Positions 1 to 5,631 of a stretch of 7,308 nt of DNA are shown piece by piece. The position numbers and the translations under genes are program-made. Every line of letters starts with the position of its first letter. Positions within the stretch are counted from its first letter, which is position 1. The stretch is from assembly GCA_035315125.1 (NCBI GenBank), contig DATFYI010000092.1, positions 1-7,308 of the forward strand, written 5' to 3'. The stretch comes from DATFYI01 sp035315125. Its GTDB lineage: Bacteria > Chloroflexota > Anaerolineae > Anaerolineales > Anaerolineaceae. Under the pieces are notes generated by a model, which saw only the letters and a program-made list of their open reading frames with translations, made no database searches and was not told the DNA's origin.

Positions 1-1
1 C

Positions 2-118
2 GTAAAAGATTCGAGTAATCTACTGCCCGGTCACGGCGGTATATTTGACCGGATCGATTCGATTATGTGGGCAGGTATTATCAGTTATTTTCTGATTAAT
101 TTGTTATGGTTGAAGTAA
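2..118 (+). CDS. cdsA: Phosphatidate cytidylyltransferase, C-terminal end (partial)
   Basis: This reading frame enters from the left edge and ends at TAA (116-118), leaving 38 codons. It contains KDSSNLLPGHGGIFDRIDS, which matches the CdsA family signature (K-D-x-[GSA] followed by P-x-H-G-G and a D-R-[x]-D motif). The two aspartates of DRID belong to the metal and substrate site in this family. The remainder is a hydrophobic tail (IMWAGIISYFLINLLWL) that would be the last membrane helix. CdsA makes CDP-diacylglycerol from CTP and phosphatidic acid in the cytoplasmic membrane, the entry to phospholipid synthesis. The N-terminal part, the start and the upstream neighbours lie outside the window. 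The gene runs in the same direction as glpX, 109 bases upstream of it. Identification rests on this one signature, but the signature is specific. Confidence 0.85.
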   Translation, partial: VKDSSNLLPGHGGIFDRIDSIMWAGIISYFLINLLWLK

Positions 119-139
119 ACCAGGCGGTTTAATCTTTGT
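116..139 (+). terminator. Possible weak terminator of cdsA
   Basis: TAAACC (116-121) and GGTTTA (126-131) form a perfect 6-bp stem with the 4-base loop AGGC, overlapping the cdsA stop codon. A T-rich stretch (ATCTTTGTT) follows. The stem is short and AT-rich and the T run is broken, so termination would be inefficient at best. cdsA and glpX could be partly co-transcribed. No convincing glpX promoter was found between 119 and 215. Confidence 0.3.
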
Positions 140-227
140 TACCTGATAAAAAGTGGTATTTTCCTTGAATAAGGTTGCATCCGAGTAAAAAAGCCGGTAT
201 CGAATTAACAATAATGAGGAGAGTCCA

Positions 228-1214
228 ATGGAACGTGACCTACCAACACGGAACCTGGCGCTGGAACTTGTCCGGGTAACTGAAGCCGCTGCACTTTCTG
301 CTGGCCGGTTTATGGGGCGCGGCGACAAAATCCGCGCCGATGCTGCAGCCGTCGACGGCATGCGGCTGGTGCTTAACACTGTCCAAATGGATGGAATCAT
401 CGTGATTGGCGAGGGCGAAAAGGACGAAGCCCCGATGTTATTTAATGGGGAGCGCCTGGGTACCGGCGACCTGCCCATGGTCGATATTGCGGTGGATCCA
501 ATCGATGGCACCCGGCCACTGGCCTTAGGGTTGCCGAATTCGATTACCACGGTAGCTCTGGCGCCGCGCGGCACGATGTTTAACCCGGGTCCATTTGTTT
601 ATATGGAAAAAATAGCAGTTGGGCCTGACGCCAAGGATGTTATCGATATCGAAGCGCCGGTGGAAGACAACTTAAAAAACGTTGCCAGGGCTAAAGGGGT
701 TGAGGTCGATGACCTGGTGGTCGTCATACTGGATCGGCCTCGCCATAATAAGCTGATTGCGGAAGTGCGCCGCTGCGGAGCACGCATCCGGTTGATTCCA
801 GATGGAGATGTGGCCGGGGCACTGATGACTGCCTGGCCCAATTCCGAGATCGATCTCTTGATGGGGGTAGGGGGCAGTCCGGAAGCAGTGCTGGCAGCCT
901 GTGCGCTGCGCTGTATGGGTGGGATGATCCAGGGTAAATTATTTGCCCGCAACCAGGATGAGCTGGATCGTGGCGAAAAAATGGGCTATGACTTTAAAAA
1001 AGTACTTCTATTGGATGACCTGGTCGCCTCAGAAGACGTATTTTTTGCAGCCACCGGCCTGACAAACGGTGATCTGTTGCGAGGTGTCAGCTATTTTCAC
1101 GCTGGGGCGCGAACAGACAGTCTGGTGATGCGTGGCTTAACAGGAACAGTACGCGAGATTATTTCGACCCATAGGCTGGACAAGCTCAACCGCATCAGCG
1201 CCAACCGCTATTAA
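228..1214 (+). CDS. glpX: Class II fructose-1,6-bisphosphatase, GlpX type
   Basis: The 328-residue cytosolic enzyme is close to the usual length of the GlpX family. It hydrolyses fructose-1,6-bisphosphate to fructose-6-phosphate, a gluconeogenic step. Related enzymes in phototrophs and some other bacteria also accept sedoheptulose-1,7-bisphosphate. Visible motifs are GRGDKIRAD (30-38), the metal-binding IGEGEKDEAPM (60-70), VDPIDGTR (89-96), PRHNKLIAEV (171-180), IPDGDVAGAL (190-199) and GVGGSPEAVLAA (213-224). Residue 93 is Asp where Escherichia coli GlpX has Glu, a conservative change in an acidic metal-site position. The ATG start is well supported by GAGGAG at 216-221 with 6 bases of spacing, and the N-terminus (ERDLPTRNLALELVRVTEAAA) looks family-typical. 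A strong terminator follows 10 bases after the stop. The gene is not obviously linked in function to its neighbours. Confidence 0.96.
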   Translation: MERDLPTRNLALELVRVTEAAALSAGRFMGRGDKIRADAAAVDGMRLVLNTVQMDGIIVIGEGEKDEAPMLFNGERLGTGDLPMVDIAVDPIDGTRPLALGLPNSITTVALAPRGTMFNPGPFVYMEKIAVGPDAKDVIDIEAPVEDNLKNVARAKGVEVDDLVVVILDRPRHNKLIAEVRRCGARIRLIPDGDVAGALMTAWPNSEIDLLMGVGGSPEAVLAACALRCMGGMIQGKLFARNQDELDRGEKMGYDFKKVLLLDDLVASEDVFFAATGLTNGDLLRGVSYFHAGARTDSLVMRGLTGTVREIISTHRLDKLNRISANRY

Positions 1215-1220
1215 GATAAA

Positions 1221-1261
1221 AAACTCCCGCAAGTTTTAGAAACCTGCGGGAATATTTTTTT
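1221..1261. terminator. Bidirectional intrinsic terminator between convergent genes
   Basis: TCCCGCA (1225-1231) pairs with TGCGGGA (1245-1251). Inside, after one mismatch, GTTT pairs with AAAC around a TAG loop. On the + strand the stem is followed by ATATTTTTTT (ending 1261). On the - strand it is followed by TTTTTT, from the A run at 1218-1223. It can therefore end glpX from the left and the SIMPL gene, whose stop is at 1279-1281, from the right. Confidence 0.9.
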
Positions 1262-1278
1262 GAGGGAGATAAAGGCCA

Positions 1279-2064
1279 CTACTTTATTTCGTAGGTGATG
1301 CTGGCATCGATGGATATTTCGAGCTGGCCGGCCGAAACCGGAACATTAGCGCCGGCGCTCATTGCTGCCGGGGCTGCAAACATTGGTTGGGGCTGATTGC
1401 CCGAGGAAAGGCTGATCGTGTCGATCGGTCCCAGGGTAACCCCTGCCGCTTTGGTCAATTCATCAGCTTGCGTACGGGCATCCTGGATGGCCATCTCACG
1501 TGCCTGGGCAAGGGCCTGAGATTTATTCGAGGCATCGAACTGAATACCATTGATGCTATTGGCTCCGGCTTTGGTAACCGCATCCAGCAATTGGCCAAGC
1601 TTGGAAAGATCACGCACGGTGACATAGACTGTGTTGTCCACCACATAGACGGTCTTCTCCACGTTGCCATTCGGGCCGTTCTGCTGCTGTGGGTAGACGT
1701 TGAATGCGCTGGTCTGAATATCTTTCGCATCGACGCCCAGGTTTTTGAGGGCAGTCGAAACTCCCTGCGCCTGATCATTGTTTTGGGCCAAGGCAGCGGT
1801 GACAGTGTCAGCCTCGCTATGAACGCCAATGTTTACATAGGCAACATCCGGAGTAATAAATACCTTACCCGTACCAGTAACGCTGATCTGACGAGTAGGG
1901 GCTGCACCGTCAGCCGGTACAGGTGTTACCGGGGCAGATGCGACGGATGCTACGGCAGGTGCCTGTGGCGCCGAGGCGGCTGCCAGAGGTGAAGCGCCAG
2001 CGCATGCGCCTAATATCGTCGTCAGCACCAGGCTGATTGCAATCCACAGAAAATTGTTTTTCAT
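1279..2064 (-). CDS. SIMPL-domain (DUF541) lipoprotein
   Basis: The protein has 261 residues. The N-terminus is a lipoprotein signal: K-N-N, then a hydrophobic core FLWIAISLVLTTI and a lipobox LGAC with the lipidated Cys at 21. A low-complexity Ala/Pro/Val linker (about 22-58) follows, then a SIMPL domain beginning RQISVTGTGKVFITPDVAYVNIG (58-80). It continues through a helical stretch (QARTQADELTKAAG type, about 184-208) to a C-terminal strand ISIDASITYEI (250-260). SIMPL/DUF541 proteins (BP26/OMP28, YggE relatives) are exported and form channel-like or ring oligomers; their function is poorly defined and often linked to stress. The ATG at 2062-2064 is chosen because AGGAG (2073-2077) precedes it by 8 bases and the signal peptide starts there. 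A TTG 17 codons upstream would add a charged non-signal extension. The start codon lies within an inverted repeat described separately. The gene ends 18 bases from the shared terminator. Confidence 0.9.
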   Translation of the reverse strand: MKNNFLWIAISLVLTTILGACAGASPLAAASAPQAPAVASVASAPVTPVPADGAAPTRQISVTGTGKVFITPDVAYVNIGVHSEADTVTAALAQNNDQAQGVSTALKNLGVDAKDIQTSAFNVYPQQQNGPNGNVEKTVYVVDNTVYVTVRDLSKLGQLLDAVTKAGANSINGIQFDASNKSQALAQAREMAIQDARTQADELTKAAGVTLGPIDTISLSSGNQPQPMFAAPAAMSAGANVPVSAGQLEISIDASITYEIK

Positions 2065-2118
2065 TGCGTCTTCTCCTGACTTTATGTGAAGGATTATTCT
2101 ATATTTGAGACGCAATGA
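2061..2118 (-). promoter_or_regulatory. 11-bp inverted repeat enclosing the SIMPL gene RBS and start codon
   Basis: TCATTGCGTCT (2061-2071) and AGACGCAATGA (2108-2118) are perfect inverted repeats separated by 36 bases. In the leftward mRNA the second arm contains the ATG start codon (2062-2064), and the Shine-Dalgarno AGGAG (2073-2077) sits in the loop close to the stem. If transcription starts upstream of 2118, the 5' leader could fold and occlude the start. Alternatively the dyad could be a DNA operator. No convincing leftward promoter was recognised between 2065 and 2305, so which part is transcribed is unknown. Confidence 0.45.
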
Positions 2119-2250
2119 GACTTGAAAAGTTCCCTAAAAACCTTTGAAATATCAATAAAAAGCAGGAATTCCCCTGATTTTGTAAAATTCTTAATTTCGA
2201 CTTTCCAAAAGTGCTTGTATCGAGGGAAATATAATGTTATTATTACAAAT

Positions 2251-2291
2251 GATCCTTCTGCCGGTAGCCCCCCTCTACCGGTGGGGGGATC
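2251..2291. repeat. Nested, mutually exclusive inverted repeats downstream of the membrane cluster
   Basis: CCGGTAG (2261-2267) can pair with CTACCGG (2275-2281) around a 7-base loop. Overlapping it, CCCCCC (2268-2273) can pair with GGGGGG (2283-2288). The two stems cannot form together. GATCC (2251-2255) and GGATC (2287-2291) could form an outer stem. The element lies just past the stop of the last leftward cluster gene (2306) and may end or stabilise that transcript. No T run follows on the - strand, so it is not a clear intrinsic terminator. Confidence 0.45.
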
Positions 2292-2305
2292 ACACTTTTA
2301 AGCAG

Positions 2306-3370
2306 CTATGGAAGATATTGGACGTTTACCACCCCCATAGTTTGTTCGATGGTAAGATCGATTTCGGCGGTATTGCTTTCTTGCGGGGGCGGAGAAGTGA
2401 TGAGGTTGCCAGTACGTTGATAATCTGACGGAAAATTGACGGCCGTAATGGCGCCGCTATATTGAAGCCTGAGCGGCGTGCCGCGCGGCACAAAAATATC
2501 CGTTTCTCCGATGACGCCACTGATTTTGCCCTGCAGCGCCGCGCCGGCCGCCAGGGTCAGACTGCTTTTTCCAATGACCAGCCCAGAATCCAGGGATTTT
2601 AAATTGATCCCGGTCAGGTTAATCTGCTGGTTGCCTATCACCAGATGATCGCTCAGAGCTACAGGCACCTGAGGATTGAGCATAATATTCCAACCGGTCT
2701 GGACGGATGGGGTGTAAACGGGATAGCTGTAATTGCCTTCATCCCAAATGTGATAAATGCCTTTACCATCCTGAACCGAATAACTGGATTTTATATTCGC
2801 CGAATTGGACAGGCTCAGGTTGCCTTGCAACAAGTTGGCGGTATCGGCATTCGAGGCAGAAATAGACAGGTTGCCAAAAATTTCCGAAATGTCTACATCC
2901 GCTTGATTGGCCTGCTGGAGCGGCTGGGATATTGTTTGAGCGCGCAAATTCTGCGGGCTGAAAACAGTTTGAGAGGCTAACGCCACGCCCGCCACCAGAG
3001 CTAATCCCAAAACTGTACCGGCCACAACCGACCAAACCCCACGCCGGCCCACGATCAAATCAAAACCCCAGGCCAATAACAGCACCGGCCAGAAGCGGAT
3101 GATGATATCCAGGGTAGACCAACCCAGATAGCCCAGGTTGGATAGCAGGAAGATGACGCCCATGCCCGCTGAAAAGATGGGGCCAACAATGCCTTCGCCA
3201 CGGTAAAGGCTGTCCAGGCCTCCAATAATCAACAACACCGGCCACAACCACAAAATGAGATTCCAGGATGTGCTCTGCACAATTCCGAAATTATTGAGTA
3301 AGAAAAACACCCCAATTGCAATCAAAAGCAGTGGGAAAAAGATACCAAGCCGGCGTGTTTGTTGATTCAT
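2306..3370 (-). CDS. LiaF-like membrane protein with five TM segments and a C-terminal beta domain
   Basis: The protein has 354 residues. The N-terminal 135 residues carry about five membrane segments: 9-29, 37-55, 61-80, 88-107 and 112-133. They contain two copies of one module: GVFFLLNNFG (20-29) with WPVLLIIGG (43-51), and GVIFLLSNLG (71-80) with WPVLLLAWG (94-102). The remaining 220 residues are a polar, strand-rich exported domain with Gly/Asn/Ser turns, ending in EIDLTIEQTMGVVNVQYLP. This resembles the C-terminal part of LiaF/DUF2154-type proteins. LiaF-like proteins act at the membrane as sensors or inhibitors in cell-envelope stress responses; that role here is inferred from architecture only. 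The start has a strong AAGGGAGA ribosome site (3377-3384) lying within the last codons of the upstream PspC gene. The two genes are 3 bases apart and probably translationally coupled. It is the last gene of the leftward cluster. Confidence 0.8.
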   Translation of the reverse strand: MNQQTRRLGIFFPLLLIAIGVFFLLNNFGIVQSTSWNLILWLWPVLLIIGGLDSLYRGEGIVGPIFSAGMGVIFLLSNLGYLGWSTLDIIIRFWPVLLLAWGFDLIVGRRGVWSVVAGTVLGLALVAGVALASQTVFSPQNLRAQTISQPLQQANQADVDISEIFGNLSISASNADTANLLQGNLSLSNSANIKSSYSVQDGKGIYHIWDEGNYSYPVYTPSVQTGWNIMLNPQVPVALSDHLVIGNQQINLTGINLKSLDSGLVIGKSSLTLAAGAALQGKISGVIGETDIFVPRGTPLRLQYSGAITAVNFPSDYQRTGNLITSPPPQESNTAEIDLTIEQTMGVVNVQYLP

Positions 3371-3373
3371 TGC

Positions 3374-3811
3374 TTATCTCCCTTTCAAAGCCCGGTAAAT
3401 CAAAACAACCCCACCCAAAATCAACAGCGTAGGCCAAAACAGATCGGCATTCAGCCAGCGCAGCCAGGGCAAATTCAGATTTTGCAAAAATATCACGATA
3501 CCCAGAATTACCAGGGCAATACCGGCAAATTTAACCGCATTTGAGGTGGGTGCCCGGACAGCCTCTCCAAACTCCTGACCCATTTGGCGAAAATGGCCGG
3601 CAAGATCGTTGGGGTTGTAACCAACCTGGTTGGCCTGTGGCAGCAAAAACCATAAAAGCAAGTATAAAATCACACCGGTGCCGGTTACGGCGGTCAACAG
3701 GATAAAAAAGAGACGCACGAATATTGGATTGATATGCAGATATTCGCCCAGCCCCCCGCAAACACCCCCCAGTACATAATTTGTACGGCTGCGATAAAGT
3801 TGTCTGTTCAT
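3374..3811 (-). CDS. PspC-domain membrane protein with extra C-terminal TM module
   Basis: This 145-residue protein starts with a textbook PspC domain: an N-terminal basic stretch MNRQLYRSRTNYVLGGVCGG, then LGEYLHINPIFVRLFFILL (21-39), a TGTG turn, and VILYLLLWFLLP (47-58). In enterobacteria PspC works with PspB to sense inner-membrane damage and release PspA. In many other phyla PspC domains occur in envelope-stress loci, and the precise role here is unknown. After a polar linker (59-93) the C-terminus carries the hydrophobic module found in its neighbours: GIALVILGIVIFLQNLN (97-113) and FWPTLLILGG (125-134), ending in a basic tail. The ATG at 3809-3811 is preferred over an in-frame TTG at 3854-3856 because it begins the conserved PspC N-terminus. 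Its ribosome site is weak (GGATGG at 3822-3827, 10 bases away), so coupling to the upstream gene, whose stop is 49 bases away, may matter. The next gene follows after 3 bases. Confidence 0.88.
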   Translation of the reverse strand: MNRQLYRSRTNYVLGGVCGGLGEYLHINPIFVRLFFILLTAVTGTGVILYLLLWFLLPQANQVGYNPNDLAGHFRQMGQEFGEAVRAPTSNAVKFAGIALVILGIVIFLQNLNLPWLRWLNADLFWPTLLILGGVVLIYRALKGR

Positions 3812-3860
3812 AGAAAATAAACCATCCAATCTGAAAAAATAATAAAAGTCTGGCAATGCT

Positions 3861-4520
3861 TCAGGATTTTCTGACAGAGCGAAAGACCAGGTACAATCCC
3901 ACTAAAATCAAGATAGCCGGCCAGATGATCTGCGTCAGATTATACGCAGTAAAGGCGAAGATAAGTCCCATGATGATTAAAATACAGGCCGGGATCCAGG
4001 ACCAGCCCCAGCGTCTGCCCTGGCCAGACATAATGATACCCAGCAAGGCAAAAGTTAAGCCCAGGCCGGTAAATAGCACGGCCGGGACGATAAAACCATT
4101 GCCGCCGGTCAGATAAGGCGGAAGCACGCTAATGACGGCCAGGGTTAGTAAGGTGCCGGCCGGGATAATGGCCCACCAGTTGCGATTATCCAGGAAAAAA
4201 ATTACCCAAAAGCTGAGCGATACGCCGCCCAAAACAATGGCGCCACCGATCATTTCGCCCAGCGCCGGCAGCAGCGCACTCACAAAAATGAGAATCCCGA
4301 TCGAACAAAGCGTAATGCCCGGAATGGCCGCCCACCAACTCGTGCGGTTGGTAAACAATACCGCCAAAAATGCCAGACCGCCCAGTATAAAAACTGCCCC
4401 GAACAGCATAGCCTCAAAATTAGCGCCGGCCTGAAAGACACCCAGGTTTTGTAGCAGAAGCAGCAGCCCCAGCCCCACCAACAACACGCCGGCATAGACC
4501 CTCCAAACAGTGGACTTCAT
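3861..4520 (-). CDS. Polytopic membrane protein with LiaI/LiaF-like helices and internal repeats
   Basis: The protein has 219 residues and is almost entirely hydrophobic, with about seven or eight membrane segments and no obvious soluble domain. It opens with MKSTVWRVYAGVLLVGLGLLLLLQNLGVF, the same GxxLLLxNLG motif as its neighbours, and closes with IIWPAILILVGLYLVFRSVRKS, matching their WPxLLILxG half and basic tail. Between these are three related stretches: NRTSWWAAIPG (58-68), NRNWWAIIPAG (112-122) and GRRWGWSWIPA (168-178). Each precedes a hydrophobic helix, which suggests internal repetition. I do not recognise a named family beyond DUF5668/LiaI-LiaF-like, and no enzymatic motif is visible. 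The ATG at 4518-4520 has GAGGAG (4531-4536) 10 bases upstream; a TTG six codons earlier has no such site. It is the second gene of the leftward cluster, 42 bases after the toast-rack gene and 49 before pspC. Confidence 0.8.
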   Translation of the reverse strand: MKSTVWRVYAGVLLVGLGLLLLLQNLGVFQAGANFEAMLFGAVFILGGLAFLAVLFTNRTSWWAAIPGITLCSIGILIFVSALLPALGEMIGGAIVLGGVSLSFWVIFFLDNRNWWAIIPAGTLLTLAVISVLPPYLTGGNGFIVPAVLFTGLGLTFALLGIIMSGQGRRWGWSWIPACILIIMGLIFAFTAYNLTQIIWPAILILVGLYLVFRSVRKS

Positions 4521-4562
4521 GTTTCGAATTCTCCTCAAAATGTTTGTAAATTTAACTCTCGG

Positions 4563-5369
4563 CTAATGGATATCGACCGAGCCAACCCCGGTTCGAATAT
4601 TCATTTCTACCCGGTTGGCAGCCGTATCATAGCCGGGGGTCTGGTAATCGTTATTCTGGAGAGGAAAGCGACCGGCATCGATGTTGATACCGGACAGGCC
4701 GCCCCGGTAATGAATGCGGGCAGCTACCCCGTCCGGAACACGGATCATTACGGAGGCCGCGCCGGCCTTCAGACGCAGGTGAGTGTAACCGGCATTGGCC
4801 GGCAAAGTGATCTGGTTAGAACTGGCGCCAGTGTCCAACTCCAGCTCAGTGACCATTAACTCGCTCAGATTGAGCTCCGTTTCGCTGGCGCCGGTTTTTA
4901 GATCCAGTTTGAGCGGGATATTTTTTGCCAACGCCATGGTCCAATGGTAACCTTGCGGCCCCACCATGGGCGGCCAGCCATAGAAGCCGTTGTAGCGATT
5001 TTCCAATCGCACCCTCATTGAATTGCCGTGCAGCGAGCTAAGCGAGTGCTGTTCATAAACGCCCCCGGTGAAGGTACCAGACAGCAAATCGCCGGATTGC
5101 GGCAGAGCGCTGATTTCCAACCGGCCCGCCCCGTGCCGGATATGAATATCCGCCTGGCTGGCTCCGCTCAATGGGATCGATAAGGCTTCATCCTTGAACT
5201 CCCGGCGGGCCACAAGCGGCCCAACCAGAAACCAGACACCCAGCAAGATGAGCGCAACCGGCCAGATGAACGCCCAGGCGCTAACAGTCAGCAGTCCAAA
5301 TTGGTTAAGCAGTAACAGGACGCCTGCCAAAACAATGACGATCCCCCAGAAAAGACTCCCTCTGCGCAT
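4563..5369 (-). CDS. Two-helix membrane protein with exported 'toast-rack' beta domain (LiaF-like)
   Basis: The protein has 268 residues. A basic MRRGS start leads into two helices, LFWGIVIVLAGVLLLLNQFG (6-25) and AFIWPVALILLGVWFLVG (33-50), with the cluster's GxLLLLNxFG...WPxxLILLG module. A short linker (VARREFKDEALSIP) precedes a repetitive beta domain. Its strands are marked by Gly-Ala turns: HGAGRLEIS (79-87), TGASETELNLSEL (159-171), TGASSNQITLP (180-190), AGAASVMIRVP (202-212) and TGVGSVDIH (260-268). This pattern and GDLLSGTFTGG (93-103) resemble the toast-rack/DUF2154 domains of LiaF-type proteins, a repeated beta structure thought to lie outside the membrane. A role in envelope-stress sensing is inferred from family and context. 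The start at 5367-5369 is chosen because GGGAGG lies at 5375-5380; an ATG six codons upstream (5385-5387) has no ribosome site. It is the first gene of the leftward cluster, downstream of a candidate promoter. Confidence 0.85.
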   Translation of the reverse strand: MRRGSLFWGIVIVLAGVLLLLNQFGLLTVSAWAFIWPVALILLGVWFLVGPLVARREFKDEALSIPLSGASQADIHIRHGAGRLEISALPQSGDLLSGTFTGGVYEQHSLSSLHGNSMRVRLENRYNGFYGWPPMVGPQGYHWTMALAKNIPLKLDLKTGASETELNLSELMVTELELDTGASSNQITLPANAGYTHLRLKAGAASVMIRVPDGVAARIHYRGGLSGINIDAGRFPLQNNDYQTPGYDTAANRVEMNIRTGVGSVDIH

Positions 5370-5374
5370 AAATT

Positions 5375-5380
5375 CCTCCC
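5375..5380 (-). promoter_or_regulatory. Ribosome binding site fixing the toast-rack gene start
   Basis: The - strand reads GGGAGG followed by AATTT and then ATG at 5369. This is the strongest Shine-Dalgarno in the leftward cluster and falls inside the longer reading frame that begins at 5387. It argues for the shorter 268-residue protein. Confidence 0.75.
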
Positions 5381-5414
5381 AGAACATTAAAACAAACTAA
5401 ATGAACACGATTTT

Positions 5415-5443
5415 ATTATAGTGCATATATTTTATATATACGA
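5415..5443 (-). promoter_or_regulatory. Candidate leftward promoter of the membrane cluster
   Basis: The - strand carries a perfect TATAAT at 5420-5415, about 46 bases before the toast-rack start codon. The hexamer 17 bases upstream is TCGTAT (5443-5438), only three matches to TTGACA. The spacer is very AT-rich and contains the perfect palindrome ATATAT-TTT-ATATAT (5425-5439). The weak -35 and the palindrome suggest either an activated promoter or a site bound by a regulator. Transcription would begin near 5408. Confidence 0.45.
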
Positions 5444-5481
5444 CCGATCTGCGAAAAGGTTGCTTTTTAGACTGATTAAAC

Positions 5482-5511
5482 TTGACAAATAGTATATTTT
5501 TGTTTTATAAT
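5482..5511 (+). promoter_or_regulatory. Strong sigma70-type promoter of the cysK leader
   Basis: TTGACA (5482-5487) and TATAAT (5506-5511) are both full consensus hexamers with an 18-base AT-rich spacer. Transcription should start near 5518, giving a leader of about 255 bases before cysK. Such a strong constitutive-looking promoter ahead of a long structured leader fits control after initiation rather than at the promoter. Confidence 0.85.
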
Positions 5512-5530
5512 CGGCACAGGTAATTAGATA

Positions 5531-5593
5531 ATGTTGAGTTTAATTCTTAGAAAAGAACTGTTAGTTTGCATGTGTCCCAGGCGGGTGCTGTAA
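5531..5593 (+). CDS. Putative 20-residue cysteine leader peptide
   Basis: The ORF reads MLSLILRKELLVCMCPRRVL and ends with TAA at 5591-5593. It starts about 13 bases after the predicted transcription start, with only a weak AGG (5518-5520) 10 bases upstream, so initiation is the least certain point. Cys codons 13 (TGC, 5567-5569) and 15 (TGT, 5573-5575) sit directly before the 5' arm of the first hairpin, and the stop codon lies in that hairpin's loop. A ribosome paused at either Cys codon for lack of charged Cys-tRNA would cover the 5' arm; one that reaches the stop would cover both arms. The peptide itself probably has no function. Two Cys in 20 residues upstream of a cysteine biosynthesis gene is the main reason to take it seriously. 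An ORF this short could arise by chance. Confidence 0.5.
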   Translation: MLSLILRKELLVCMCPRRVL

Positions 5594-5605
5594 CCACCGC
5601 CCGGG
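5576..5605 (+). promoter_or_regulatory. GC-rich hairpin overlapping the leader ORF stop
   Basis: CCC (5576-5578) pairs with GGG (5603-5605) and, after an A-C mismatch, GGCGG (5580-5584) pairs with CCGCC (5597-5601). A bulged G and two more pairs (TG with CA) then close a 7-base loop, CTGTAAC, that holds the leader stop codon. The sequence after it (CTTTGTGATTT) is not a good terminator tail, so this is more likely a switching stem than a terminator. Confidence 0.7.
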
Positions 5606-5631
5606 CTTTGTGATTTAAGTCAAAACTGATC

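Noticed and set aside
137..205. glpX promoter candidates (TTGTTA, TTGAAT, TTGCAT with poor -10 partners)
   Set aside because: None combines acceptable hexamers with a 16-18 base spacer, so no promoter is called.
104..574. 156-codon ORF antisense to glpX
   Set aside because: Low-complexity Ser/Arg-rich translation typical of a shadow of a GC-rich coding frame; glpX motifs are unambiguous on the + strand.
1387..1992. 201-codon ORF antisense to the SIMPL gene
   Set aside because: No ribosome site or recognisable domain; the opposite strand has a clear lipoprotein signal and SIMPL domain.
2230..2235. TATAAT on the + strand, possible promoter
   Set aside because: No -35-like hexamer at a suitable distance and no rightward gene follows; the ORF beginning at 2234 overlaps the leftward membrane gene in antisense and has no domain.
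5370..5387. Upstream ATG giving the toast-rack protein six extra residues
   Set aside because: The strong GGGAGG lies between the two ATGs and suits only the downstream one.
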